NCBI RefSeq assembly: GCF_047126315.1
Contig: NZ_CP138953.1
Coordinates: 4,216,001 to 4,280,000 of the forward strand
Source: Shimia sp022448905
Lineage (GTDB): Bacteria > Pseudomonadota > Alphaproteobacteria > Rhodobacterales > Rhodobacteraceae
DNA length: 64,000 bases
Direction of reading: 5' to 3'
Of the stretch, positions 16,303 to 24,306 are shown piece by piece. How positions within the stretch are numbered: position 1 is the first letter of the stretch; the number at the start of each line of letters is the position of its first letter. The translations under genes and the position numbers were made by a program. The notes under the pieces were generated by a model. That model was given only the letters and a program-made list of their open reading frames with translations. It had not been told where the DNA came from and ran no database searches.

Positions 16303-17007
16303 ATGACAGACCGCTATCGCCTTCACTATGCGCCAGACAACGCTTCGATCATCATTCGTATGGTGCTGGAAGACTTGCGCCTGCCGTATGCAACCGCGCT
16401 GGTCGATCGGCGCGCGGATGCGCACAACAAGCCTGCGTTTCGTGCCATCAATCCCGCGGGAAAGATTCCGGCCCTTGAGACACCGGATGGTGTGATTTTT
16501 GAGACTGCCGCCATTTTATTGTGGCTGGCAGACCGCCATGGGGCTTTGGCTCCGACGCCTCAGGCGCCGGAGCGGGCAGCTTTTCTCAAATGGCTGTTTT
16601 ACTTGTCAAACACGCTGCACGCCAATTTTCGGATGATCTTTTATCCGCGTCAGTACATGCCGGATGCACCTGAGGCGTTTCCTGCACTGGTCACTGGCGC
16701 GCGACAGCATGTGCGGCAGGGACTGGATCTTTTTGAACAGGAGGCCCAAGCCGGGCACAGCTGGTTCAATGCGGAGGTGCCTTCCGTTCTGGATTTCTAC
16801 CTGGCAGCCATTGTGCGCTGGCTGGCGCTTTACCCCAAGGGGCAAACTGAGTGGTTTGAGCTAGGCGCCTATCCCGGTTTGAAACAGCTGGTCAGTCGCC
16901 TGGAAACCCGCCCAAGCGTCATAGCCATGTGCCGCGCAGAAGGTATGACGGCAACGCCTTTCACTAACCCACAGCCACCAATGCCTCATGAAGGATCGGT
17001 ACTCTAG
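16303..17007 (+). CDS. Glutathione S-transferase family protein
   Basis: A 234-residue two-domain GST. The thioredoxin-like N-terminal domain has NPAGKIPALETPDG (cis-Pro) and IFETAAILLWLADRHG (glutathione-binding Glu-Thr). The C-terminal helical domain follows from about residue 85. The usual N-terminal catalytic Ser/Cys position reads YAPDNASIIIRMVLED, with Ser a candidate. Substrate is unknown. The stop is 2 bases before the sdaA ATG, so the two genes are one unit. The ribosome site is weak. Confidence 0.9.
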   Translation: MTDRYRLHYAPDNASIIIRMVLEDLRLPYATALVDRRADAHNKPAFRAINPAGKIPALETPDGVIFETAAILLWLADRHGALAPTPQAPERAAFLKWLFYLSNTLHANFRMIFYPRQYMPDAPEAFPALVTGARQHVRQGLDLFEQEAQAGHSWFNAEVPSVLDFYLAAIVRWLALYPKGQTEWFELGAYPGLKQLVSRLETRPSVIAMCRAEGMTATPFTNPQPPMPHEGSVL

Positions 17008-17009
17008 CC

Positions 17010-18383
17010 ATGTTTCTCTCTGTCTTTGATATGTTCAAAGTGGGCGTTGGCCCGTCGTCGTCCCACACTATGGGCCCAATGGTGGCAGCCGCGCAGTTTT
17101 TAGATGTGATGCGTGCCTCGCCATTTGAGTTTCATGGCCTGAAAGGCTCTCTGCATGGCTCCCTTGCCTTCACGGGCGTCGGACATGCCACCGATCGGGC
17201 GACCATTCTTGGCCTCGCTGGGTTCCTGCCGGACAGCTACGACCATGAAAAGGCCGAAGCGGCGCTGGACCATATTCGGGAGACAGAGACGGTCCAGCCG
17301 GACGGCTTGCCTGTGCTGAAGTTCAATCCACGTGAAGATCTGAAGTTTGATTTTGGCCCCAACCTACCCGGCCACGCCAATGGCATGATTCTGATGGCTA
17401 CAGATGCCCAGGGCGACGTGATCCTGCAGGAGAAGTATTACTCCATTGGCGGCGGGTTTGTTCTGACGGAAAAAGAACTGACCGAAGGCAAAGCCACGGA
17501 TGAGGGCGCGCCTGTGCCCTACCCGTTCAAATCCGCGGTCGAAATGCTGGAGATGGCCGAGCATTCCGGCAAGACCATTGCCGAGATGAAGAAGTCCAAC
17601 GAGGTGGCGCGAGGCTGCCACGACAGCTTGACCAAGGGGTGCGCCCGTATCTGGCAGGTGATGAATGACTGCATTGATCGCGGACTGACTACAGATGGCA
17701 CTTTGCCGGGGGGGCTCAATGTGCGTCGTCGGGCCAAGGCAATCCACGATGCCTTGCAGGCCGAACGCGGCATGAACCTGAATGCGCCGCACACCATCAA
17801 TGACTGGATGAGCGCCTACGCTATGGCGGTGAACGAGGAAAACGCCGCAGGTGGACAGGTGGTCACAGCCCCAACCAATGGCGCAGCAGGTGTGATGCCT
17901 GCGGTGATCCGCTATTGGCTGGATCATGTGCCCGGCGCGACAGCTTCACGGATTGACGAATTTCTGCTCACAGCCGCTGCCATCGGCGGGCTGGTGAAAT
18001 TCAACGCGTCGATTTCTGGTGCGGAAGCGGGATGCCAGGCTGAGGTCGGCTCTGCGTCTGCTATGGCCGCAGCTGGGCTTTGTGCCGTTATGGGCGGCAC
18101 GCCGGAGCAGGTGGAGAATGCGGCGGAGATCGCGCTAGAGCATCACCTCGGCATGACCTGTGATCCGGTCAAAGGTCTGGTTCAGGTGCCTTGCATCGAG
18201 CGCAACGGGCTGGGCGCGATCAAAGCTGTGTCTGCGGCCTCACTTGCCCTACGCGGTGACGGGCAGCATTTTGTGCCGCTGGATGCGGTGATTGAAACCA
18301 TGCGCCAGACCGGGGCGGATATGCACGAGAAGTACAAAGAGACCTCGCTGGGCGGTCTTGCGGTTAATGTGCCAAACTGCTGA
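17010..18383 (+). CDS. sdaA: L-serine ammonia-lyase (single-chain, iron-sulfur)
   Basis: A 457-residue enzyme converting L-serine to pyruvate and ammonia. The N-terminal beta domain begins with SVFDMFKVGVGPSSSHTMGP. The alpha domain carries GAEAGCQAEVGSASAMAAAG and TCDPVKGLVQVPCIERN, which supply the three Cys ligands of the labile 4Fe-4S cluster. Full length for the fused SdaA form. It is co-transcribed with the upstream GST gene and converges on a transglycosylase gene with only 3 bases between stop codons. Confidence 0.95.
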   Translation: MFLSVFDMFKVGVGPSSSHTMGPMVAAAQFLDVMRASPFEFHGLKGSLHGSLAFTGVGHATDRATILGLAGFLPDSYDHEKAEAALDHIRETETVQPDGLPVLKFNPREDLKFDFGPNLPGHANGMILMATDAQGDVILQEKYYSIGGGFVLTEKELTEGKATDEGAPVPYPFKSAVEMLEMAEHSGKTIAEMKKSNEVARGCHDSLTKGCARIWQVMNDCIDRGLTTDGTLPGGLNVRRRAKAIHDALQAERGMNLNAPHTINDWMSAYAMAVNEENAAGGQVVTAPTNGAAGVMPAVIRYWLDHVPGATASRIDEFLLTAAAIGGLVKFNASISGAEAGCQAEVGSASAMAAAGLCAVMGGTPEQVENAAEIALEHHLGMTCDPVKGLVQVPCIERNGLGAIKAVSAASLALRGDGQHFVPLDAVIETMRQTGADMHEKYKETSLGGLAVNVPNC

Positions 18384-18386
18384 CAC

Positions 18387-19208
18387 TCAGCGCTGTGCAA
18401 ACACGCAGCCGTCGGAAATCAGTTCCGGCGGTGTCATGCACAGTGCGCGTGCCACCTGAAAGGCGGCCAGCACTTTTGGCACATAGGCCCGGGTTTCGGC
18501 ATAGGGCGGCACGCCGGCGTGTTCGGTAATGCTGTTCTCGCCTGCGTTATAACCAGCCAGCACCAGGATCGGGTCGCCCTCAAACTTGTCCATCAGGAAA
18601 TCCAGGAACTTGGCCCCGCCGGCAATGTTGTCTGCGCCGACAAAACTATCCTCGACGCCAAAGCGCGCGGCGGTGTCCGGCATCAACTGCATCAGGCCTT
18701 CCGCCCCTGCGCCGCTCACCGCGTCGGCCTTACCACCTGATTCGACCGCAATCACGGCCAAGACCAAAGCCGGCGACACCCGCGTGCCAATGGTGCTGCG
18801 TAGGATGTCGATGCCGTGGCCTTGCACGATAGACTGTAACGTGGTCAGACGGGGTGTCGGCACCGCTTTGCCTTCCGGCGGTTTGGACACCTTATTGAGC
18901 GCGCCTTCCAAACGGCCAGGGCTGGTGTCATCCAGTTTGGGCGAAATTTCCTCCCAGAACCAGGCCATCGCACCGGCGCCAGCCCCCGGCGAGACTTCCC
19001 CTGCGTCCTCAGACGACTGCGCCTCTGGAACCACGACTGGGGCGATCTGCACAGTGATACGCTTGCCCTGCCCCGGTTGTGGCGGCTTCACGCGCTTGGC
19101 AGAGAAGTCCGGAAATGGTTTAGGGCCTTCGGCAAACGCCGTCTCAGGGGCACTTACCCCCACCAATGCGGACAGGGCCGCTGCCAACACACACTTTTTT
19201 ACCAACAT
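18387..19208 (-). CDS. Lytic transglycosylase (SLT domain), exported
   Basis: A 273-residue protein with an N-terminal signal peptide (cleavage probably after AFA, near residue 26) and a Pro-rich linker. A C-terminal SLT domain starts near residue 150: LAVIAVESGGKADAVSG holds the catalytic Glu, then GLMQLMPDTAARFGV and LAGYNAGENSI. It cuts glycan strands in the periplasm. It diverges from the Tad pilus locus across a 345-bp gap, and such enzymes often open the wall for envelope-spanning machines, so a link with pilus assembly is possible but unproven. Confidence 0.92.
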   Translation of the reverse strand: MLVKKCVLAAALSALVGVSAPETAFAEGPKPFPDFSAKRVKPPQPGQGKRITVQIAPVVVPEAQSSEDAGEVSPGAGAGAMAWFWEEISPKLDDTSPGRLEGALNKVSKPPEGKAVPTPRLTTLQSIVQGHGIDILRSTIGTRVSPALVLAVIAVESGGKADAVSGAGAEGLMQLMPDTAARFGVEDSFVGADNIAGGAKFLDFLMDKFEGDPILVLAGYNAGENSITEHAGVPPYAETRAYVPKVLAAFQVARALCMTPPELISDGCVFAQR

Positions 19209-19553
19209 GATGATCGCCTGCTCGGGTCATTTTGCGCCAGCTTCGCAGATTTTGGGCCCTCAGGCCAGTTTTGCTGCCTCATTGCTGCCCAAGTCTCTCG
19301 ATTCGGCCGCATTCACCTCACATTGGCAGCCCTGGTTAACAAAAAATGAAGTTTTTTATTTAGCAAAAACAATCATCTAAACGCAAAATCCAAACAATAT
19401 GTATTTGATCCAAAATCGAACCACTTGCGCCCAATTCCCGCCCCATTCGAGGGGGATATTGCTGTCATACCAAGTCGGGCAGGCAAGAGAGAGACACGCC
19501 CACAACGCACGACACGGTGGTTACGTAAATATGATCCTTTGGAGGGACACATC
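19209..19553. other. Intergenic region driving the divergent transglycosylase and flp genes
   Basis: 345 bases with no credible gene. The stretch 19330-19420 is strongly AT-rich and probably holds promoters in both directions. A TTAAC half-site occurs near 19337; Tad pilin promoters in alphaproteobacteria are often controlled by CtrA (TTAA-N7-TTAA), but I do not see a complete site. GGAGGG is placed 8 bases before the first flp ATG. Confidence 0.5.
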
Positions 19554-19766
19554 ATGATCAAGTTCATCAAAAACTTCCGCAAAGACGAAGCTGGCGCAGT
19601 AACTGTTGACTGGGTTGTTCTGACCGCAGCCGTTGTAGGCCTGGCCGTTGCAGCATTCACCGCCATCGAATCCACAACTTCCGGTCTGACCACTGAAGCT
19701 GCTGTGGCTCTGAACGGTGCCGACGCGACAACTTCCGCGATCGCAACAACCGGCGGCTCTAACTAA
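19554..19766 (+). CDS. flp: Flp-type IVb pilin, copy 1
   Basis: A 70-residue prepilin: a short basic leader (MIKFIKNFRKDEAG), the processing site after Gly14, then the hydrophobic helix AVTVDWVVLTAAVVGLAVAA that packs in the pilus core. The tail is small, rich in Thr, Ala and Gly. Position 5 of the mature protein is Asp rather than the usual Glu, and position 6 is Trp instead of Tyr. The prepilin peptidase in this locus (30477-31010) should process it. The gene has GGAGGG ahead of the start and is the first of three copies with the same protein sequence. Confidence 0.93.
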   Translation: MIKFIKNFRKDEAGAVTVDWVVLTAAVVGLAVAAFTAIESTTSGLTTEAAVALNGADATTSAIATTGGSN

Positions 19767-19785
19767 GCCTTCCTGACGATATGAA

Positions 19786-19813
19786 TGGGGATTGCCCACA
19801 CGGGCCTTCCCCA
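19786..19813 (+). other. Intergenic hairpin after flp copy 1 (repeated at 20079-20106)
   Basis: TGGGGA-TT-GCCC-ACAC-GGGC-CT-TCCCCA folds into a stem with one internal loop. The second copy keeps the fold despite two base changes. No T-run follows, so it more likely protects or separates pilin mRNAs than ends transcription. Confidence 0.5.
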
Positions 19814-19846
19814 CACGTCTGACACATCTATTTCTGGAGAATTCCA

Positions 19847-20059
19847 ATGATCAAGTTCATCAAAAACTTCCGCAAAGACGAAGCCGGCGCAGTAACTGTT
19901 GACTGGGTTGTTCTGACCGCAGCCGTTGTAGGCCTGGCCGTTGCAGCATTCACCGCCATCGAATCCACAACTTCCGGTCTGACCACTGAAGCTGCTGTGG
20001 CTCTGAACGGTGCCGACGCGACAACTTCCGCGATCGCAACAACCGGCGGCTCTAACTAA
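19847..20059 (+). CDS. flp: Flp-type IVb pilin, copy 2
   Basis: Encodes the same 70 residues as copy 1, with the same leader, processing site and AVTVDW start of the mature chain. Its ribosome site (GGAG, 7 bases from the ATG) differs from copy 1 because it lies in the repeated spacer that ends CTGGAGAATTCCA. The extra copies would raise pilin dosage. Confidence 0.93.
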   Translation: MIKFIKNFRKDEAGAVTVDWVVLTAAVVGLAVAAFTAIESTTSGLTTEAAVALNGADATTSAIATTGGSN

Positions 20060-20139
20060 GCCTTCCTGACGATATGAATGGGGATTGCCCGCACGGGCCC
20101 TCCCCACACGTCTGACACATCTATTTCTGGAGAATTCCA

Positions 20140-20352
20140 ATGATCAAGTTCATCAAAAATTTCCGCAAAGACGAAGCTGGCGCAGTAACTGTTGACTGGG
20201 TTGTTCTGACCGCAGCCGTTGTCGGCCTGGCCGTTGCAGCATTCACCGCCATCGAATCCACAACTTCCGGTCTGACCACTGAAGCTGCTGTGGCTCTGAA
20301 CGGTGCCGACGCGACAACTTCCGCGATCGCAACAACCGGCGGCTCTAACTAA
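20140..20352 (+). CDS. flp: Flp-type IVb pilin, copy 3
   Basis: Third copy, again with an identical 70-residue product; a few synonymous changes separate it from copies 1 and 2. It has the same GGAG ribosome site as copy 2. A strong hairpin terminator follows 21 bases after the stop, so most transcripts of the array probably end here. Confidence 0.93.
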   Translation: MIKFIKNFRKDEAGAVTVDWVVLTAAVVGLAVAAFTAIESTTSGLTTEAAVALNGADATTSAIATTGGSN

Positions 20353-20373
20353 GCCTTCGTTGGTTAAAACATG

Positions 20374-20398
20374 AAGGGCGCCGTCGGCGCCCTTTGTT
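20374..20398 (+). terminator. Terminator/attenuator between flp copies 3 and 4
   Basis: AAGGGCGCC (20374-20382) pairs with GGCGCCCTT (20386-20394) around a 3-base loop, followed by TGTT. Read-through would be needed to express the rest of the Tad genes from the pilin promoter. Confidence 0.85.
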
Positions 20399-20437
20399 CC
20401 CAAGAGGATTCTGCCTCGCTCTTACCGGAGAACGCGC

Positions 20438-20638
20438 ATGAAAACGTTCATCAAAAACTTCCGCAAAGACGAAGCTGGCGCAGTGACTGTGGACTGGGTT
20501 GTTCTGACCGCAGGTATCGTAGGGCTGGCGGTTGTTGTTTTTGCGGCCATTGAATCCGCAACCGCGACCCCTGTGACCGCTGCCGCTGTCACCATTACTG
20601 GCGCAGACGCCACGACGGCGCCGTTTGCCACACAGTAA
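20438..20638 (+). CDS. flp: Divergent Flp-type pilin (copy 4)
   Basis: A 66-residue pilin. The leader and the first 18 mature residues are nearly the same as in copies 1-3 (FIKNFRKDEAG, then AVTVDWVVLTAGIVGLAVV). The exposed tail is different and ends TTAPFATQ. The shared assembly part and variable tail suggest a minor pilin or an antigenic/adhesive variant. It has its own GGAG site and lies after the attenuator, so it should be made in smaller amounts. A 199-base gap without a gene separates it from rcpC. Confidence 0.9.
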   Translation: MKTFIKNFRKDEAGAVTVDWVVLTAGIVGLAVVVFAAIESATATPVTAAAVTITGADATTAPFATQ

Positions 20639-20837
20639 GCACACGCTTCACAATCGAGACGTTGCGCAGGCGCCCAGAATGGGTCGCCTGTTCGCATTTG
20701 TGGGCATCAAAAGTGTCAGCAATTGCCCTGAAAGCTGCGTCGTGGCTCCCAGAATTTGCCACATTTGCCACTCACACTGTCATTGAACCATTCCCGCTGC
20801 GCCTCTTGCGCCGGGATCACAACACGAGGTGGAACCC

Positions 20838-21707
20838 ATGCGTGCTATATTTGCAGCCGTTTTGCTTTTTGGATTGGGGATCGCGGGATTCGCAGTCTAC
20901 ATGGCGCAGAATTACATCAAGGGCTATGAAAACGCTCTGGCGCAGCAAAAGACCGAAAACCCGACCGTCGAGCTGGTCGACGGCTTTATTGTCGCGCGCC
21001 CCATGAAATTCGGCGAGAAACTCGCGCTTAAGGACGTGCGCCGCGTGCAGTGGCCCAAAGCGGCCATGCCCGAAGGCATGTTCACGGACGCTGACGTGCT
21101 GTTCCCAGACGGCAACAACCGGCAGCGGGTGATTTTGCGCTCGATGGAAAAAGGCGAAATCCTTCTCGCAGCGAAGCTCACCGAACCTGGCGAAGAGGCC
21201 GGCATCACTTCGCGCCTCAAGAACGGCGAACGCGCGTTTACTATCAAAGTTGACGTTGCCAGCGGGGTATCCGGACACATTCGCCCCGGCGACCTTGTCG
21301 ACATCTACTGGACCGGCCGTATCGAACGTGACGAAACCAACCGCGGAGAATTCACCAAGCTGATCCAGCCCAATGTGAAGCTGGTCGCCGTGGACCAATC
21401 CGTGAATGAGGAACAAGCGGAAGCGCGTGTCGCGCGTACCGTTACTGTTGCAGCCACAACCGATCAGGTGCCAGCGTTAACCCAAGCACAAAGCTCCGGT
21501 CGTCTGTCCCTCTCGCTGGTGGGCGCCAATGACAATACCGTTGCCGAGGTCTTTGAGGTTGACCAGCGCATGTTGCTGGGAATCGAAGAGAAGGAAGACG
21601 CGCCAGTAGTGCAGCAGATCGTTCAAGTGCAGCAGCCCAAGGTTTGCACGATCAAAAACCGCAAAGGTGGACAGGTGATCGAAATTCCAATCCCTTGCAC
21701 CAATTAA
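20838..21707 (+). CDS. cpaB: Flp pilus assembly protein CpaB/RcpC
   Basis: A 289-residue periplasmic protein with one N-terminal membrane helix (about residues 3-24). A SAF-like domain (VELVDGFIVARPMKFGEKL) follows, and then the RcpC domain with the hallmark ITIKVDVASGVSGHIRPGDLVDI-like motif, here read in parts AFTIKVDVASGVSG and RPGDLVDIYWTG. RcpC proteins associate with the secretin and may bind peptidoglycan. Two Cys near the C-terminus (VCTIKNR and IPIPCTN) may form a disulfide. The ATG at 20838 has GAGGTGG 6 bases upstream; a GTG 9 bases earlier is the alternative. A terminator follows. Confidence 0.93.
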   Translation: MRAIFAAVLLFGLGIAGFAVYMAQNYIKGYENALAQQKTENPTVELVDGFIVARPMKFGEKLALKDVRRVQWPKAAMPEGMFTDADVLFPDGNNRQRVILRSMEKGEILLAAKLTEPGEEAGITSRLKNGERAFTIKVDVASGVSGHIRPGDLVDIYWTGRIERDETNRGEFTKLIQPNVKLVAVDQSVNEEQAEARVARTVTVAATTDQVPALTQAQSSGRLSLSLVGANDNTVAEVFEVDQRMLLGIEEKEDAPVVQQIVQVQQPKVCTIKNRKGGQVIEIPIPCTN

Positions 21708-21744
21708 CGCGGGTTTTAACGACCCAAATAACACCACTTTTTCG

Positions 21745-21776
21745 AAGGCGCCCACAACCTTGGGCGCCTTTGTTTA
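21745..21776 (+). terminator. Terminator/attenuator between rcpC and the secretin gene
   Basis: AAGGCGCCCA (21745-21754) pairs with TGGGCGCCTT (21761-21770), 6-base loop, followed by TGTTTA. Confidence 0.85.
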
Positions 21777-21950
21777 TTGCGCTGGCGGCCATTCCCATGC
21801 TTTCCTCTGTGGCACAGGCCCCACAGAAGAACACCTCAACAAACCGCGCGAAACCATTGATTCTTGCAATATTTCGCCACTTGGCGCAGAGTGGACAAAA
21901 ATGTGGGCAAAAGACCCGCGAACCGAGGCGTGATCGAGAGGCAGGTCACA

Positions 21951-23351
21951 ATGACACTGAAAAGACTTTTTGGGGCGGCCCTGCTAGGCGTCGCCGTTGG
22001 GGTTATGCCAATGATGGCGACCCCGTCCTTTGCGGAATCTCTGCGTGTGGTGCGAAGCGGAACATCCTCTTCGCTCAGCGTGCCGATGAACCGCGCCGTT
22101 GTGGTGGAAAGCGACGTTCCCTTCGCAGAGCTGTCAATTGCTAACCCGGCAATTGCCGACATCTCATCGTTGTCTGATCGCACAATCTATGTGCTTGGCA
22201 AATCACCTGGTCTGACCACGCTGACATTGCTAGATGCCACCGGCAAACTGATCACAAACGTAGATGTGCGCGTGGCTCCGGATCTGTCGGAGTTTAAAGA
22301 GCGCCTGAAGCAAATTTTGCCAAACGAGACAATCGACGTGCGGTCTGCCAATGACGGTATCGTCATGTCAGGCACAGTCTCTTCGCCACAGCGCCTGCAA
22401 CGCGCGCTGGATCTGGCGGAGCGTTACGCGCCCGAGCGGGTTTCCAACCTGATGGTCGTAGGCGGCGTGCAGCAGGTCATGCTCAAAGTGCGTTTTGCAG
22501 AAATGCAGCGCAGCGTTTCCAAGGCACTGTCGACCGATTTCCAAATCAGCGGAAATGGCAACCTCATTCAGACCGGTTTCTTCAACCAGGTGCCCGATGC
22601 GGAAACAGGGACCCGGCCGCTCAATCCGGGCACGCGCGGCGCTGGGTTGTTCAACCTGAACGCCGGTGCTTTTGAGATCAATCTGATGATCCAAGCGCTT
22701 GAGAGCAAAGGCATGGTACGGACGTTGGCCGAACCGAACCTCTCCGCGTTGTCCGGCCAAGAAGCGAAGTTCCTCGCCGGCGGTGAATACCCAATTCCGG
22801 TTGCACAAGACGGTGGCGAACTGTCCGTGGAGTTCAAACCTTTCGGTGTCGAACTCAACTTTGTACCGCGCGTGGTCGATGGCGACTTGATCAATTTGGA
22901 ACTGGCCACTGCGGTTTCCGCACTGGATACGGCAAATGGCTATAATGATGGCACAGTCAGCATTGCGGCCTTTAGCCGGCGTGAAGCGTCCACAACAGTG
23001 GAAATGCGCGACGGCGAAAGCTTTGCCATTGCGGGCCTGCTGCAAGACAACTTCATGGACAACAACGCGCAGCTTCCATGGCTTGGTGACGTGCCAGTAT
23101 TGGGCGCCCTATTTCGCAGCGCCGACTACGAGCGCTCACAATCGGAACTGGTTGTGATTGTGACCGCACATCTGGTGACACCAACCCGTGGCGGAGCGTT
23201 GGCTCTGCCAACCGACCGGATCAAACCCCCAACCGAACAGGAGCTCTTCCTGTTTGGCCACACCACCAGCGGCGCGAAAAAACAACGCGGCGCAGCGGGC
23301 GAAGTTGCAAAGCAGGACTTCACCGGCTCCTACGGCTACGTGATGGACTAA
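21951..23351 (+). CDS. cpaC: Flp pilus outer-membrane secretin CpaC/RcpA
   Basis: A 466-residue secretin. The signal peptide ends near PSFAE. The N-terminal domain with VPMNRAVVVESDVPFAELSI is the Pil-secretin N domain of CpaC proteins. A BON-like region (VMSGTVSSPQRLQRALDLA) precedes the secretin core: VRTLAEPNLSALSGQEAKFL, GGEYPIPV and the closing LPWLGDVPVLGALFRS. It forms the ring through which the pilus leaves the cell. The ATG at 21951 follows GAGAGG; upstream in-frame ATG lacks signal-peptide logic. Confidence 0.95.
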   Translation: MTLKRLFGAALLGVAVGVMPMMATPSFAESLRVVRSGTSSSLSVPMNRAVVVESDVPFAELSIANPAIADISSLSDRTIYVLGKSPGLTTLTLLDATGKLITNVDVRVAPDLSEFKERLKQILPNETIDVRSANDGIVMSGTVSSPQRLQRALDLAERYAPERVSNLMVVGGVQQVMLKVRFAEMQRSVSKALSTDFQISGNGNLIQTGFFNQVPDAETGTRPLNPGTRGAGLFNLNAGAFEINLMIQALESKGMVRTLAEPNLSALSGQEAKFLAGGEYPIPVAQDGGELSVEFKPFGVELNFVPRVVDGDLINLELATAVSALDTANGYNDGTVSIAAFSRREASTTVEMRDGESFAIAGLLQDNFMDNNAQLPWLGDVPVLGALFRSADYERSQSELVVIVTAHLVTPTRGGALALPTDRIKPPTEQELFLFGHTTSGAKKQRGAAGEVAKQDFTGSYGYVMD

Positions 23352-23365
23352 GGAAAGGCTGAGAC

Positions 23366-24019
23366 ATGATCAAAAAACTCGCCGCACTTGCGCTCTTGCT
23401 GATCTCCGCCTGTTCTGACGGGGACAGCAGCGCCCTGCCCTCCTGGGTTCGTGAGTCCGGGTCCGTTGTGGACAGTGGCACTTTCGGTGAAGCCACCGCC
23501 AACAACATCGGCATCCAAAACGGAGACAAATCATACGTCCTGAGTTTGGCCACCCGATTTGCTGAAGAAGTGCCCGCGATGGTGAACTTCGACTTTGACA
23601 GCGCGGTTCTGGATGAAAACGCCCGGACCATTTTGCGCCAGCAAGCGGCGTGGATCCGTGAGTTCCCAGAAGTGCGCTTCAAAGTGTATGGACACACCGA
23701 TGCCGTGGGCAGCAACGCCTATAACAAATCTCTTGGGATGCGCCGCGCGCGTGCGGTGGTCTCTTACTTGTCCAGCCAAGGCATTGGGCGCGACCGCCTA
23801 GAAGCCGTTGTGTCTCTGGGCAAAACCCAACCCTTGGTCGTGACCCAAAACCGCGAACGCCGTAATCGCCGCACGGTCACTGAAGTCACCGGATTTGTTT
23901 CAAATCACCCGAATATCCTGGATGGACGGTACGCCTCGGTCATCTACCGTGAATACGTAGCCAGCGCCGTGCCACCAACCAACATCAGCGGCTTGTCCAT
24001 TTCAAGCGGCGGCGAATAG
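23366..24019 (+). CDS. OmpA-family lipoprotein of the Tad locus
   Basis: A 217-residue lipoprotein (lipobox ISAC, Cys16). The OmpA-like peptidoglycan-binding domain runs from about residue 70 to 175: MVNFDFDSAVLDENARTIL, YGHTDAVGSNAYNKSLGMRR and NRERRNRRT. It probably ties the secretin complex to the cell wall. It takes the position where other loci have the CpaD/RcpB pilotin. The gene is 14 bases after the secretin and is followed by a terminator. Confidence 0.92.
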   Translation: MIKKLAALALLLISACSDGDSSALPSWVRESGSVVDSGTFGEATANNIGIQNGDKSYVLSLATRFAEEVPAMVNFDFDSAVLDENARTILRQQAAWIREFPEVRFKVYGHTDAVGSNAYNKSLGMRRARAVVSYLSSQGIGRDRLEAVVSLGKTQPLVVTQNRERRNRRTVTEVTGFVSNHPNILDGRYASVIYREYVASAVPPTNISGLSISSGGE

Positions 24020-24043
24020 CAAAGCAAAATCAACCAACTAGAG

Positions 24044-24072
24044 AAAGCCGGCCTTTGGGTCGGCTTTTTTGT
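24044..24072 (+). terminator. Rho-independent terminator after the OmpA-like gene
   Basis: AAAGCCGGCC (24044-24053) pairs with GGTCGGCTTT (24058-24067) around TTTG with one G-T pair, followed by TTTT. Confidence 0.88.
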
Positions 24073-24306
24073 GTTCCGGAAACGATCCGCCGCATTTGTC
24101 GGGATCGTCGCACAATACCGCACAATTTCGGTTTTTTAGCCCCAATGTTGCCCAAGTTCAGAGTGATCTTCGTTCCCGAGGCAAACTGTGTCTGGCGCGA
24201 GTCGGATGGCCAGCAATCGGGGTGATTGTCAGGCAACTGCCAAAGAGAGGTGGGCACCTCTGCACCATAACAGGCGCATATTGCGCCAGAGGACTTGAGG
24301 CTGAAG

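Larger units (their letters stand above)
19554..20358 (+). repeat. Tandem array of a 293-bp unit containing flp
   Basis: Starts of the first three pilin genes are exactly 293 bases apart (19554, 19847, 20140). The unit holds the gene plus an 80-base spacer; the third unit is cut after GCCTTC at 20358. Coding differences I can see are few and synonymous (GGC/GCC-type changes such as GCT/GCC, TTC/TTT, GTA/GTC). This indicates recent duplication or ongoing gene conversion. Confidence 0.95.

Noticed and set aside
19330..19360. CtrA site upstream of flp
   Set aside because: Only a TTAAC half-site is present; the second half at the right spacing is missing, so I did not list an operator.
19763..20403. 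Repeated minus-strand open frames over the flp array
   Set aside because: They exist only because the flp unit is duplicated; composition is Cys/Gly-rich and there is no ribosome site.
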